NCBI GenBank assembly: GCA_964017065.1
Contig: OZ024789.1
Coordinates: forward strand, 340,843-404,842
Origin: Haliclona indistincta
Taxonomy: Eukaryota; Porifera; Demospongiae; Haplosclerida; Chalinidae
DNA length: 64,000 bases
Direction: 5' to 3'
The translations under genes were made by a program, and so were the position numbers. Of the stretch, positions 11,601-24,504 are shown one piece after another. The number at the start of each line of letters is the position of its first letter. The stretch's first letter is position 1. Under the pieces are notes generated by a model. That model was not told where the DNA came from. It worked only from the letters and a program-made list of their open reading frames with translations, and made no database searches.

Positions 11601-14286
11601 ATGGTACAGCTAGACTGGCATGCTCAGGCTAGTATAGTGGGATAAGGTTAGTGAACTATGCTCAGGCTAGTATTGTGGGATGGTGTAGCTTTGAATATTT
11701 GTGGGTAATAACTCATTATGGATTACACTGCATGTTTGATCCACTGTTGTGTGTAAACACACTATTCCACTATAATACTACAAATACCACATGTAACATA
11801 ATGTTCTAACATGTAAAATGTACATAGCACACAGAGACTAGTCATCAAATGTGTGTAGAGACACCTGCCTATGTACACATTTTTTCAGTCACACATGTCT
11901 CTACTACATGTAACTTGATGTACAGACAATAGAATGTGCTATACACTATATGCTGACCTTGTGCCCACTATATGCTGACCACTATGTGCTGACCTTTACG
12001 TATACCAAATAGTCCAATCTTGGATTGAGCCAGCGAGCCAATGTCTATGCTCTGCTCAAACTTATCTCTTGCTTCTGTCGGGTGTCTCTCCTCTTCTTCC
12101 CGTCCTTCCTCTTTCATGTCACTCATGTCTTGGCTACGCTGCTTTTTCTTTGATTTTGTTGTCTTTGGTGAAGAACCTGCCTTCTCTTTGTCATCATCTT
12201 TGTTTGTCTTCCTACCAAACAGTCCTCCCAGTGTCTTACTGCGCCCTCTTCTTGGTCCAATGTCTTGCAGTGAGTATGCTGAAGAGAGGATAGCAATACG
12301 TTATTAAGTAGTTAGTCTCGATGGGCTCCTGGTCATGGTGAGGGCACTGTAAATTGCATTGAATAACTGCTAGTCAAGCTTAGTAAAATACCTGCATACT
12401 ACATGTAGTAAGGCATTGTGTATTATGGAAAAAATGCACATTCTTGCAGTATACTATTGCTGAAATTTTAACACCTGTAATAGCAACATTTTTATCTTTG
12501 TACATGTACTTTATAAGGATTTAATTCACATGCTGTTTAACAGTGGGTGTAGCTCACCATTCTTGAGCACATTGCCCTTGAAGGTAGCCTGGTGCTGGCT
12601 CTGTAGTTCCTCGTGTAGTAGGGACGCTCCTCTCGGCCGCCTGGTGTCTAGTGATTGAACTCCTATCGATGAGCTCTCTATATCTCCTAGCTCCCATCTG
12701 CTCCCTCCATAGTCAAGCTTAGCGAGACGCTCAGCACCGCCCTCTTCCTGTATAAGTGGGAGGGGCTGGTCACGTGACTTTCTCTTCCCTCCAAACAATG
12801 TTTTGCTCTTTTTCTTTCTTGTAGCTAGATCCATAGCAGACTGAGCTAAATATAGTAACAGTGATGTAATACATGTGTTAGTAAAAATAGTAACCAACCT
12901 CGCTTTCCTTCAGTTAGTCCGTTGAGATCAGGTAAGAACAGAGATTGTGTCACATCTGTGTCAGGTGACGTGGCGGTTGAGTTAGTAGTGAGGTTCATTG
13001 ATCTGGTCAGCTTGATCGAGTGAGCTAGCTGGGACTTCTCTGTGGGATAGAGGATATCTTTTAGTTGGTCCTCTGTGCTTAGCTTCTCATCCTCCTTCAG
13101 GTCAATCTCTGGAGCTGTAATAGAAAAATGATCGTATACAATTGTTGGACTGCTTTTTAAAACTTTGCTCCAAGTTGTGATATCTTATGGCACACAACTA
13201 TATATGTGTGTAATACACCTCAACAGTGCATGGAAAGTTACCTAACTAATAGAAAAATAACTACATCAGATGATTCTTGTGGTAAGATATCGAGAGGTCA
13301 TTCCTACCTACAAAACCAGCCATGATGACAAACACATGTTGATGTGTTTACTAATGTTAGTGCAGTTTCTATTGCACGAGTTTGTTTCAGTAGATGATCA
13401 GAGACTGAACACATTAGTGCATGAACACACAACGGGATTAACTGTCTGGTTATGATTGTGGTGATACTTGAGGTTTATGAGAGCTTGTTACCATCTTATA
13501 CTGACAGGCGTGGTATGATAAACAAACAAGTGTCTGGTACCAGTGCTACACAACACCAGTTATTACTTAATAACTAGCTTCTATTCTTACGATGTCACTG
13601 ACCTACAAACTCTGCTCTTATTTTCTTCAGTTTCCCATTCACGTCCACGATGCCCCAGAGAGGCTTGTCTATCGGTAGATCCCTCCAGATGACGCCCACG
13701 TCATTATCATTGACCAGTAGATGCATCTCACCGTACTCAGATACCAACACACTCATGGTCTCCATGTCCTTCAACTCCTTGTCAAAGTAGCGGCTCTCCT
13801 TGATCTCCTGACCGTGGTAACTCTCCATCTGTCTCACCACCCAGAACTGCTTCTTCATACAGTAGCTGAGAGACTGAGGGATCACAGCTGAGCTGCTAGA
13901 GGGGTCCACTGTAGTCACTCCAATACCCTGTAGTATAATGATACCATATCAGTTTACTACAGTAGTAGCATATGGCTGCCTACTAGCTACACACGAGCTT
14001 ACTGTACGTCTAGAGATACTCCTAGTTTATCGATACTCGTCTCATGTGTTGAGCTAGATACAGTATCATGGTGGTACGTGTGTGGGGTGCTTACCGGTGT
14101 GCCGTCCACTCTCGCTTTGTCCATGAAGTAAACTTTGAACACTTTCCCTCGCGGGATCGGATCAGCCGTGAACACGACCGCGCCATCGGCCTTGAAGAAC
14201 AGTTTTCTCTCTGCTACCTGGTTGTCTTGTAGGAGACGAATGTTCTCCCCTGGCTTCGTGTGGAACTTAACGCACTCTGGTTCCAT
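8620..14286 (-). CDS. Neuralized-domain (NHR) plus TKL-type protein kinase fusion, 8 exons
   Basis: Exons (5' to 3'): 14095-14286, 13603-13927, 12899-13114, 12558-12845, 12006-12278, 11243-11545, 9923-11191, 8620-9740. Together they give one frame of 1,329 codons; every intron after the first is phase 1. Residues 1-172 form an NHR domain (FHTKPGENIRL, then NDNDVGVIWRDLPIDKPLWG), known in Neuralized E3 ligases as a protein-binding module. Residues about 173-1010 are low-complexity, Lys/Glu/Ser-rich and internally repeated. Residues about 1014-1070 are a predicted coiled coil. The C terminus is a kinase with Gly loop GSGACGMVHMG, VAVK lysine, HRDITSANVLL and TAPE, most like the tyrosine-kinase-like group. 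The DFG motif reads DFV, so Mg binding may be altered. Start: the first ATG of the NHR exon. No RING domain follows the NHR, unlike Neuralized. Substrate and pathway are unknown. Confidence 0.85.
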
Positions 14287-14912
14287 TGGTCACTGAGCTA
14301 GTACGAGCCACTCCCACGCGAGCCTACAGCTGCTGCTCTGCTATTGTGCGACAGACACGAGTGGGTTTGTTGACATAAGTTACTCGCTTGTTTGCATATC
14401 TAACATACACTGCAATACTAACATATTTACCGCTCGAATGACACGAGGAAGAGATCTAGTCACCACAACACACTGTAGAACAGCTGTTCTGATTTGATTG
14501 TCCCGCTCAATTAACATGCGCTATTAACCACCTTAATATCTTGAACCTTGTTAATAGACAGCTACTGTTACAGACAAGGTAGCATGCTGTGAACATGTTT
14601 CAAGCCAGGTCTTATGATCACGTGTTCATTCATTTACTAGTTGTCAAATCACATTAATGTTCCACTGCATGCTTATAGGCTGTTTTCCCACTCTTCTTAT
14701 TCAGTTAAATTTGTGCATTTCCAATGAATGGTATACTTCACTCTTTCATGTGCACTGCAACTCTTAACTGCCAAAACAAAATATTCCTAACAAAGAAGCA
14801 TGATAAAATAATGTATCTATTTCTCTGCTATACCATGTGCATACAGTACTACATGTATAGGCTAATACATACTTAGTGCTAGATAGTAGCTATTGTAGTA
14901 CAGTGACGACTA
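14287..14912. other. Spacer between kinase gene and helicase locus A
   Basis: 626 bp that should contain the promoter of the downstream NHR-kinase gene and the 3' end of locus A, both on the minus strand. No ORF, RNA gene or repeat is recognised. Confidence 0.5.
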
Positions 14913-17900
14913 TTATTTCTTAGGGCGAGGAAACTTTTCTCCTTCAGCTATGTAGCATTTGATATCTTTAGATTTGTAGAACGTGATAAGCGGCATCCAG
15001 GTCTTACTGTCATACTCCAGTAAAGCACTGTTCCCTATAATGGATAGTATTGTCATAATGTGTAATAATACTTATCCATTGTATACTCACCAACTATGAT
15101 CAAGCCTTGTTTGGCTCTAGTAATAGCCACATTGACCTGGTGCTCATCAGTGAGGAACCCCAGGTTGTCACGCAGCCATTTCGTGTCTGGTTGAACCAGG
15201 TCAGGGTACTTTATCTCCTTGAGCGGCAGTGATCGTACAGTAGTCAGTATCACATAGTCATACTCATCACCTGCAGCCATGATGAAGCAGTGATCAGCTG
15301 CTGTATGTGCCTTACCTTGGCTTTCATTGATCGTAACTACAGTTGCTTCTACATTTTCTGCCTCCATCAAACTCAAGACCTTTTCTTTTTGTTTCTTGTA
15401 TGGTGTGAGAATAGCTATCCTTTCACTACCAAGACACTGTTGTAAAGCTTTGGCTATTTCAACCTATAAAACAAACACAGTAGTTGATTAAACTATACTC
15501 TCTGCTATCACATACAGCTTTAGCTGCCTCCTCAGGGTTGCGTTTAGAATGTGGATCTGGTTTCTTGCGTTTACTGCGCGGTTCTTCAGGTTCTTCAGAC
15601 GCCTCTGTTTCCGTACCTACTATGTTGCAGAAAGCAATTGGCCAATTTAGCCCATTTTGTTCCCAAAATGTTTCCATTGCTGGTGGTGTCAAACGATCTT
15701 CAACTAAGCTGTCCGGTTTGAGTTTACCACCATAGAAATGCTTAGAAGGAAACTCACAGATCATTTCATGCTAAAAAATAATGAAATTTCAGTGACAGCA
15801 TTTGTAGTTATTATACAACTCACCATTCGATACTGAAGCTCAAGAGTAGTCAATGATTTCTTCACTTTCTCAGCATATCGCTCAAAGAGGGAGGTGCCGA
15901 GGCCATTAAAACGGGCACCATTGTACTTGATGACTGGTTGGAGCTGCTTGTGGTCACCGATCAGTACCACATGGTTGCTGAGACTAACAGCTGCTATGGT
16001 CTCTGGCTCATGAGCCATGCCACACTCATCTACTATCACCTGAGCTACTCTACTATTTTTTCTCAATTCTGACAACCGTCCTCCGGCACACTCATTACAC
16101 GTGGCAAGAATAATGTCATATCCTTGCCCCATAACAATCATTTCTTTCTCTCTGATGGTTTCCCTGTACAGTGTAAGGAACTCTGGACTAGGCACAGCTC
16201 CTTTCTTATGCATCTCATCAAATTCAGCCTCCATGCTGACTAGCTTATTAGAAAAATCCCTTCGTAACAGATGATGAAGAGCACTATCCTGAAAATATAC
16301 TCGACACCTTCCCTCTCCTTCAGGTGGCTGCATGAATCCATCAGAGGTGTGTGGGCCAGGGAAGTCTATTTTTTCATGAGCCCTGCCATAAATTCGTAAT
16401 AACTTCAGTTTGTGATCCAGTATTTTGTTGGCATCTAGTAGCTTTTCTAGAATGTAGGTACTAAATACAATCTATAAACAGCATAGCACAGACTAACCAT
16501 GTACAACATCCACTGCTTTGTTTGAAGGAGCACAGTATACAACACATTTATTGCTTTCTTGGTTTCTTTTAGCAAAGATGTATGCAATGTGAGCACCAGT
16601 CTCACTCTTGCCAGAACCTGGATTTCAGCATTCCAAAAAGTAATGGTATCAATGCTCATTTGTTATTGTAAGTTATCTAACCTGGTGGCCCTTGGATTAG
16701 TTGAAAGCTATTTGTGAGTGCTAGTTTTATTGCTTCCAGCTGATACTTATTTAGCTCAGTAGCTGTATCACCTCCAGTCCACAATGTGCGAGCCATTTTA
16801 TCATGTTCAAATATGTCTAAGTATTCTTCCTTCACTAAATGGTAAGTATAATAAATAAACTCTAAACTGTTAAAGTTACTTATTGCTATTCTTACTTGTT
16901 ACTTCTGCTCTTTCTATTTTTTTGGTGTCACCCAAAGCAACCAGATGCACTAAGGTTTTGGTCTCACATTTTTCTAGTTTAATCAACGCTTTGTAGACAC
17001 GACTATAAAAATAATTATAACTCATGATAGTTACTTTAATCAACTGATAACAAGCTTACTTGAAAGACTCCTGGAGGTTAATTATCTGCAGCTCACATGG
17101 ACATTTGCAAATATCATGATTACGCCTCAAGATTTTTGCCATCTTGCTAGAGATTTGACAAGAATTTCTGCTTATGGCCTCCATTTCTATCACTAATTCC
17201 TTTTTGTCTAGTGTGGCTTGATTTTCCTTCTCTTTTGTCTTTTCTTTTTCGGGCTCAATTACATTTTTGACCACTAAATGATAGACTGCCTTGCAGCATT
17301 GCTCCGGATCCTTATTCTTTACATCATATCGGACACACACTAGATCACCGCTGTTGATCTGCACATTATACTGTAAGAAATGACGATCTTTAGGAAGAAT
17401 TGTGAGTGTGACTAGTCCTTGAGGAACAACATAGTCCTCTGTAGAGGTCTCGGGCATAGCCAATTTAGGCCATATCAAGGGAGCAGCTTTCAACAGTATG
17501 AGCTGCTTTTCACGGTTAATGACACTGTTTTCAGCTGCTTCAGCCAAAAATACCTTCTTCCACAATTGTACATACTCTTCAATTGATTTGTACTTTTCTT
17601 TTGAGGCCTGTTGAAGTTGAGTGTCAGAGAAGCACTCTGCTGGATGCTTGTTGTGCTGCAGACAGATCCTTAGCTCAGGAGAAACTTCCATTAGCTGCAG
17701 ACAAGGATATAAAATAGGCTCTCTTAGCAAGGTCTGTCCAAGCCAGACTGAGACTATGCTGTTTGGACCTAGCTTGCACGATACCTCGCACTTCACTATA
17801 GGACTCTTTTGAAATCTTTCTACTGTGACTTGGTCATGAACCTGCTGGTCATCATCTTGCCTCTGCGTGGATCCCTCAGGTAGCAAAGCTGAAATCTCTT

Positions 17901-20900
17901 GAATGGTATCATCTGTAAGGTCATCTATCTTCTTTATAACACTCTGCCATTGCTCAGGATCAATATCTACTAACTTATGGATCTGTGTTGCACGCATCTG
18001 GAGCTTGAATAGAATATCTTTGCGCTTTAAAAATAGGTCCTCCGTGGAAGTTTTGAAACTAGCATGCTCTTCAGGCTTTCTGTAGAACACAGCTATGTTG
18101 GTAGTTGCAGTTTCAGCTAATTCAGTAGTATCTTCTGACTTTTTAAAATCTCTGAATTGACGGAGCTGAGGGTTCTTCAGGATAAAGTCATTTCCTTCAA
18201 AAGAATAAATTGATACTTTCCACTTCAATATTCCATCTTTACCTTTTTTGCAGACAAGAGCAGAAACATGAAAGCCAGTGTCTAGTTCTCTCTTCATACA
18301 AGAACGATATTCAACGTCAGGGATATCTACCTCAAACCTGTTACCAACTTTATTCACATAAGCGCAAGTCTCCTCACAGCTCTCTTGTAATTGTTGAGCT
18401 AAATTTAGCTGGTTGACCCCTCTTGTATATTTCTTTGTATCTCTTGACCGCATGTTCAAATGCAAGCAGATTTTATTCAAGTTTTCTGCGGAGTACTCTT
18501 CGGCAGAGTATTGTCCTAGGTTAAAAAGCACAAGACGTTGTACGACCACATCACAGTAGCGTCGTATCGGAGAGGTGAAGTGAGTGTAGTAGTCCAAGCA
18601 CAGGCTGTGGTGGCGGAATGGACTAGAGCTACCTACGATAAGTGTGTCACTGCAAACATACTCAGCCTTTTTGCTAATGGCATTCAAGCACCGTTCTGCT
18701 GCAGCTAGCTGAGGATAAAGACTATCAGTGGTTAGTAGTCGCTGGAGCTGGAAAGCGTTTCTAGTTTGTATTGCTTCATGAAGCTGACGTAAGGTAGTAT
18801 GTGGAATAAGGAGTCGTGATTTACTAGTGTTCGTGCCAACAATGGTGTCAAAAGCACTTAGTGCAACTGAATGTGCTATGACATCAGCATACTGACTTCT
18901 AAAATCACTTAGCTTCTGTAAATCTGGACCAGCCTGTCGTAGTAAGACAGCTTGACTTTCCTTATGCTGGCAAATTTTCTCTGCCACAGTTCTGTTTGCC
19001 CAGATCATCAGCTCTTCTACTAGTAGGTGAGCCTGCCATGACAGTTTTTCTTTCTCTTTGTAAGCGTAGGCTGCTCGATCTAGACGTCGTACCCTCAGGT
19101 ACATAGCTATCTTGTATAGAAGTTGCAGAGACTGCACCAAGCCAGGCTGACCTGAATACTGGTCAATCTTCTTCTGCAAGTGGTCTGAGAAACATTCATT
19201 AAGAAGGTTCTGAGCCTCAAGATAGCTTAGTCGCAGTTGTGATATTAATTTACCTTCTTTAATATCAGCAGTGTTGACACTAATAACGTGCCATTCTCAC
19301 TTAGTGTGACGTTAGCAGACACAATGATTACATCACGGTCTTCATTGGGATTCAGACTGAGATTCTGACGCATATTGTCATCTGGAATCATCGGCTGAAA
19401 TTCTTTACCATAGACAGAATTTCCATGCTTATAAGCAATCTCGTCAAGCTCACTGCCTTGCTCAAGCTGCCTACCAACATTAGTAATGAGCACAGACATT
19501 GTATACATGTCATCACTCTCACGTACTAGACTAAGAGCATCGTCAAGGTCACTAGCAGAGGTTGGATCAATAGTAAACGCCTGCATGTGTTGGCGCACCT
19601 CACTTTGTGTTAATGGCTTACTTGGGACTTTTAATACCTCAATTTTTACTACAGCATCTAGCTCATATTTTTGTATACTATAAGTAGCTCTGAGAAGCTG
19701 TTCAGCATGAAAGAAGTTAGTCCCTACTGGAAGAGACGCTATCACTGCTCCTAATGGCAGGTTATATTTTGGCCGCCAATGAATCTCATAAACAACAAAG
19801 AGTAGGTGAAGGGCTACTTTAGCTGGAATGATCTCTTTTATTTCAGGCACGTCATCGTTCAAGAGAGAGTTCTCTTTAAAAACCACGACCCACTTTAGTT
19901 GATGCGATTTAATATGTTCGTTTACGTCTTCATCACTATGCTTATGCTTTAACATTGCTCTTGACACCGTTGGAAGGTTGACAAAGGTTGGCGTCTTGTT
20001 GTCTACTGGATGAAAGTTGATTGGATTGTTACGATCCACTCGGCAAACGTATTTCTTCTGGTGACATTTCTGTGCAACTTTTACCACTTTGCCACAACTG
20101 CTGTCTTTTTTGCTCGGGGCTACTAGAACCTGATCTCCATCAAACGCACCATGAAAATGCTGTTTTTCAAGACCATTAGTTAGTGTGATAAATGGTATCT
20201 TGGGATCTAGCGGGAGACCATGAGCTTTGCGTCGGTTCAAAACTTTTAAGTTGCATAAGATAGCTTTTTCTTCAGAAACAAACTCTTCATCTAGAGGAGG
20301 TTTGTCTTTTTTATCAGGAGCAGCTACCCATTGCATCATTCCTTTGATGTACTTGAGCTTCATCTGATAGCGTTTCTTGTATGCTTCCATAATGCTGTCT
20401 GAAATTTTGGTAGAATCATCATACAGGATGCTTGAATGATCTTGAAATGTGAAAACATCTTTTCTGAGAATGTTCAGCTTACTTCTGCGTTCATCTTCAT
20501 CTGACGGTGTCACTGAATCTGGAATTTTGAAGGTATCATTTTCCCAGCAGCGACGGATATACTCGGCCCAAAATGGTCTCTCGTCTGTATTATCGGTCTT
20601 TTTCTCAGTAGCCATGAGCTGAAAAGGGTTGCCAGCACATACTACAAGAGACTGTGCTCTAGTTAGAGCCGTGTTGAACACGTACTGGCTACACGGGGTC
20701 TTAGTGGGATTCTTTGATTCTCCTCCATCATGTATGGGCTCTGATGTACTGAGAAATAAACAACGGAACTGACGACCTAAAATGAAACAATTAGACTGAT
20801 TATGAAATTGTACAAATAAAATAATTATTGCATGTGCTTACCTTGCATAGTAAATACTGTAAGTGTCTCAATGGCGTCTCTCTTAATGACATCACACTTA

Positions 20901-23185
20901 AGCTTTTCACGTATTAAATTTTGCTAGTAAAAGAAATAGAATAGTTCATGATCAAGACGTGATCTTATCATGATTATACATACCTGGTTAGCTGTTGTAG
21001 ACATAATGCAAACTTGCTTATGCTTGTCATTCCAATCATCTGGCCAATCTGTCAAATATTTAGCTGCTTCGTCCAATAGCAGACCAGCCTCTTTGGAGTT
21101 AGTGCTGCCTGTGACCTCATCTAAACTTGTATCAAGACTGGAACAGATGAAGTGAAGAGGGAAAGAGTTGCAGTTAGGATGAAGGATACTTTGTTCCTCT
21201 AATGTACTGTTGATTAGAGCAGATTCATAGAAGAGATAAGAGGGTAGAGCAAGGAGAGCTGGATGGCAACGGTAATTGGTGAGGAGTGTGAAACAAAGAT
21301 GACTTGTGTTCTCTTTCTTGTCGTAGAGAGTATGTAGTCGCTCCAATAGAGACACTTTGAGACCACACTCTCGTGCCTCTTTACCAAGAACTAGTATAGA
21401 GGGTCCAACCTGTAGTGAGTAAATAAATGTAGGTTGAAGATAATATTATATATTAGCACCTGCTTATGGTCTCCAGCAATGACAATGATTGTCTTTGGTC
21501 CACATAGCCATAAAGGACTCTCTGGTTCACGAGTCTGCGCTCCTTCATCCATAAGAATGTGAGTAAAGTACCCAGGTTCTACTTTATCATGGAGGTGGAG
21601 AACATTTCCAAATGTCGTCACAATTACATCTGCCATTTTTGCCTTAAGTTCATTTGCTGTGCAACGAAATTTTGATAGTTGATCATCTTGCCTATCCTTT
21701 TGAGATATTATCATTCTGGCAATTCTTTTTCTCCACTTATTTTCGATTACCATTGGACCGAAATAATTTTTAAGGAAGGTATCAGCTGAAGGTTGATGAT
21801 GTGCACAGATTAATACACGAGCTTTGACATTGCATTTTAGAATTTGATAAGCAGCTCGAGCAAGAAGCCGGGTTTTACCAGTACCAAATGACCCAACAAC
21901 AATTGTTGGTGGACCTGGTTGACTATAGACAATGGAATACAAAGCTTTCATTTGAGATTTGTCAAGAAATAACCGTTCTTTAAATTCTTCATCTATATGC
22001 AACTTATTTGTCTTCTGACTCTCACTTGTGTCAGGTATAAAGCTTGGAACTAATCGCTTGATTGTTTGTTCTTGCAACAAACTCAGCGCCTTGTGAAGAC
22101 CATTAAAGTACCTCTGTTTCAACTGGAATTTCACCTCAACTGAAGAAACTTCGAATTCACTAACTTTGTGATGCCCAGGGAGCTTGGTGGCGTCAGCTTG
22201 AAATATCCAAAGATGAACGCATGGTTGATCTCTCACGTTAACTACAGTGGCTGTAATCGATATTCCTGCACAGTAGATCCGTAGTTTTCCTTCACTAGAC
22301 TGCTCAGTATACGCTATATTGTCTCCATTTAGATGCTCAGCACAGATGTAGCCATAACGAACACTCACTCCTTCTGGCTCACCTGCCCACTTGCCTGGTG
22401 ACAATGTCTTATTATTAAAAATCGTTAATTGGCATTTGCCATTGCATCTGTGTATCACATGTAGATAATGCATTTCATGAATCATGTTGTTGTAAATATG
22501 ACCTCATTTTATGCACAGCTGCATGGTTATGAATGCAATTATTTTATAGCATTAGTGCTTGGCTTAGGGATCCTATTAAAATTTAAGAAGTTTGGGATTC
22601 GTTCTCAAATAGAATTTCACTTTTGATTCACTGTCAATCATTTGATTGATATAATATTATTATTCATTAATTGTTACGCAATATTCACTCAACATCTGTG
22701 ATTGTGATTGTGATGTATTGTATGATTGCGCAATGTGTATAAGGTATGTACCTTTCATGTAGTATCTTCTTGTGCTCTTCCTCTTCTCTGCACAATAGCT
22801 GGTGAAACTTGCTCTTGTAATTCTCTTGTGTGAGGGGAGCCTTCAGCAATTCCACATCTCTATCCTGATGCTGATGCTCAAGAGGATTTACCAGAGAAGT
22901 ATGCGAGTAAGTTTGAGTAGGTGATTGTAGCCAAAAACCATCAGGTGTTGCTGGACTGGGTCGTGTTGCTTGAGTGGGTCTAGAATCAGATATTGCTTGA
23001 CTGGGTCTAGAGTCAGATGTTGCTTGACTGGGTCTAGAGTCAGATGTTGCTTGACTGGGTCTAGAGTCAGATGTTGCTGGACTGGGTCTTGTAGATCTAG
23101 AAAGATCTAGAGCAGCTGGTAGGTCTTGGAGAGAAATTGGTGGCTTCTTGTACACATCCTTATGCTTTTTGCTCTTTTTTCCCAT
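14913..23185 (-). CDS. HELZ2-like helicase-RNB-helicase protein, locus A (13 exons)
   Basis: Exons: 22752-23185, 21460-22447, 20984-21409, 20842-20923, 17060-20776, 16896-17002, 16682-16834, 16498-16617, 15824-16446, 15516-15770, 15316-15463, 15091-15270, 14913-15034. Predicted product about 2,440 aa. It starts with a basic and repeat-rich tail, then the YKSKFHQLLCREEEEH motif and a first UPF1-like SF1 helicase (GSFGTGKT, DEGAQ, NTALTRAQS). An OB-like and RNB (RNase II) domain follows (FTIDPTSASDLDDALS; HFTSPIRRYCDVVVQR), then a second helicase (GPPGSGKSETGAHIAY, VIVDECG, GDHKQLQPV, NVAITRAKQG). This matches the plan of HELZ2, an RNA helicase/nuclease and nuclear-receptor coactivator of vertebrates. 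Oddity: the RNB frame shifts by one base near 19290; removing a possible 44-nt GT-AG intron (19257-19300) restores it. The ATG at 23183-23185 starts the MGKK block. The frame is open upstream to a splice acceptor, so a further 5' exon is possible. Confidence 0.8.
22960..23095 (-). repeat. 27-bp coding minisatellite in locus A exon 1
   Basis: Four to five near-identical copies of a 27-bp unit encoding (DSRPSQATS)n in the N-terminal disordered segment of the locus A protein. Confidence 0.8.
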
Positions 23186-24504
23186 TGTACTGGGAGAGCC
23201 AGAACTAACAAGCTAGATACATAGAGCACTCATGGTTACTATAATAATTATATGTTTGGTATTCTTACCGAGTTATTTCTAGATCTGGTAATCAGTGGTT
23301 GAATTGTACTGAGCAAACATGAACATGCACTTGGAGACTATAGCTATATGACTGTTGCTATGGTGTTAAATGATGCACTGCATCTTTTAAAGTACATTCA
23401 TGGACAGTGGTACTGTTTTTTGTCATAATTACATTCATTATTGTTCATAAAACGTTGACCTATAAATTTACCAATGACAGCGACACATTGTTCGATGTTG
23501 TCACTTTAATTTTTCTACTCAAAACTTGATTATGCTTAATGCAATCACTCCAGGACATGTATAATAGTTTCTGCTATTGTATTGTATATAGCCTATCTAC
23601 TAGTAGACAGTTTGCTGATAACCATGCATAGTATTAAAGTTGCTCATCAAACTTATGTGTATAATATTATTCACTATTAGGGAGGCACGGTAGTGCCTCC
23701 CTATGTAGGGTTGAACGGAAAAACAAGATGGCGGCTACATACAATGTATTAGCATTCAAACGCTGATATTTCGCCAGGTGGTGAATTTTATACGTTCAAG
23801 AACACTTAGATCTGCTCTCTGGCGTTGCCCCATCTTACAGTAGCAAGGAGAGTGCTCTACACTGTTACTAAAGTGACGAACCTAGAAACGGTGAAAAATC
23901 GAGTTTCGTCATCTTCGTTTTCTTCTTTCTTCTTCCACTCGCCTAGCACCTTTACGTGAGCAGTGCCGAGACCAAAACACCCACGAACAGTCGTGAAATT
24001 TTCCTGGCATGTGCCTTTTGAACTTAGTTTTTAGCGAAACGGCGATATAAATTCCGCGAATTCTCGATCGTGATCCATTGTCAGCTAAGTGTTAGACGCC
24101 ATTATTGTGATTGCGCAATACGCACGTGACCAAGCTGTGGTTAGCGCACGTGACCAAGCACTAACTTGAGTATCGCCACGCCGTATAGATCACGGAGAAC
24201 ATATATTTGTCTGGAGTCTTCGAAGAACGGTAAGCTAGCAAGCGCAGAATCACCATTCTGCCTTGCCAGATAACTATAACCGCCGTAAACAAGTGTGGGC
24301 GGGGCTCGTATGCATTGTATACTTGTATTCATGCATGCGTAGGCGAGCTGATATGTACAGCATAAGAATTATTTAGCTACAAGTTTAAAATTGTTAATAA
24401 TAAAGAAAAGCCATCAACAACAGGAAAACCAAACCAATGGTGGAAACAAAGATGGCACAGTAATAGCATGATATTGAACTGCACTTCACTGAAAAAGAAA
24501 AAAG
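23186..24504. other. Spacer upstream of locus A
   Basis: No gene recognised. It contains a small perfect hairpin (GGGAGGCACGG...GTGCCTCCC, about 23680-23703) and a G+C-richer stretch at 23700-24330 that looks repeat-derived. The promoter of locus A should lie at the left end. Confidence 0.4.

Noticed and set aside
23680..23703. Perfect short hairpin as a terminator or small RNA gene
   Set aside because: There is no A/B-box, snRNA or miRNA-precursor context beyond the stem; it is more likely part of a repeat.
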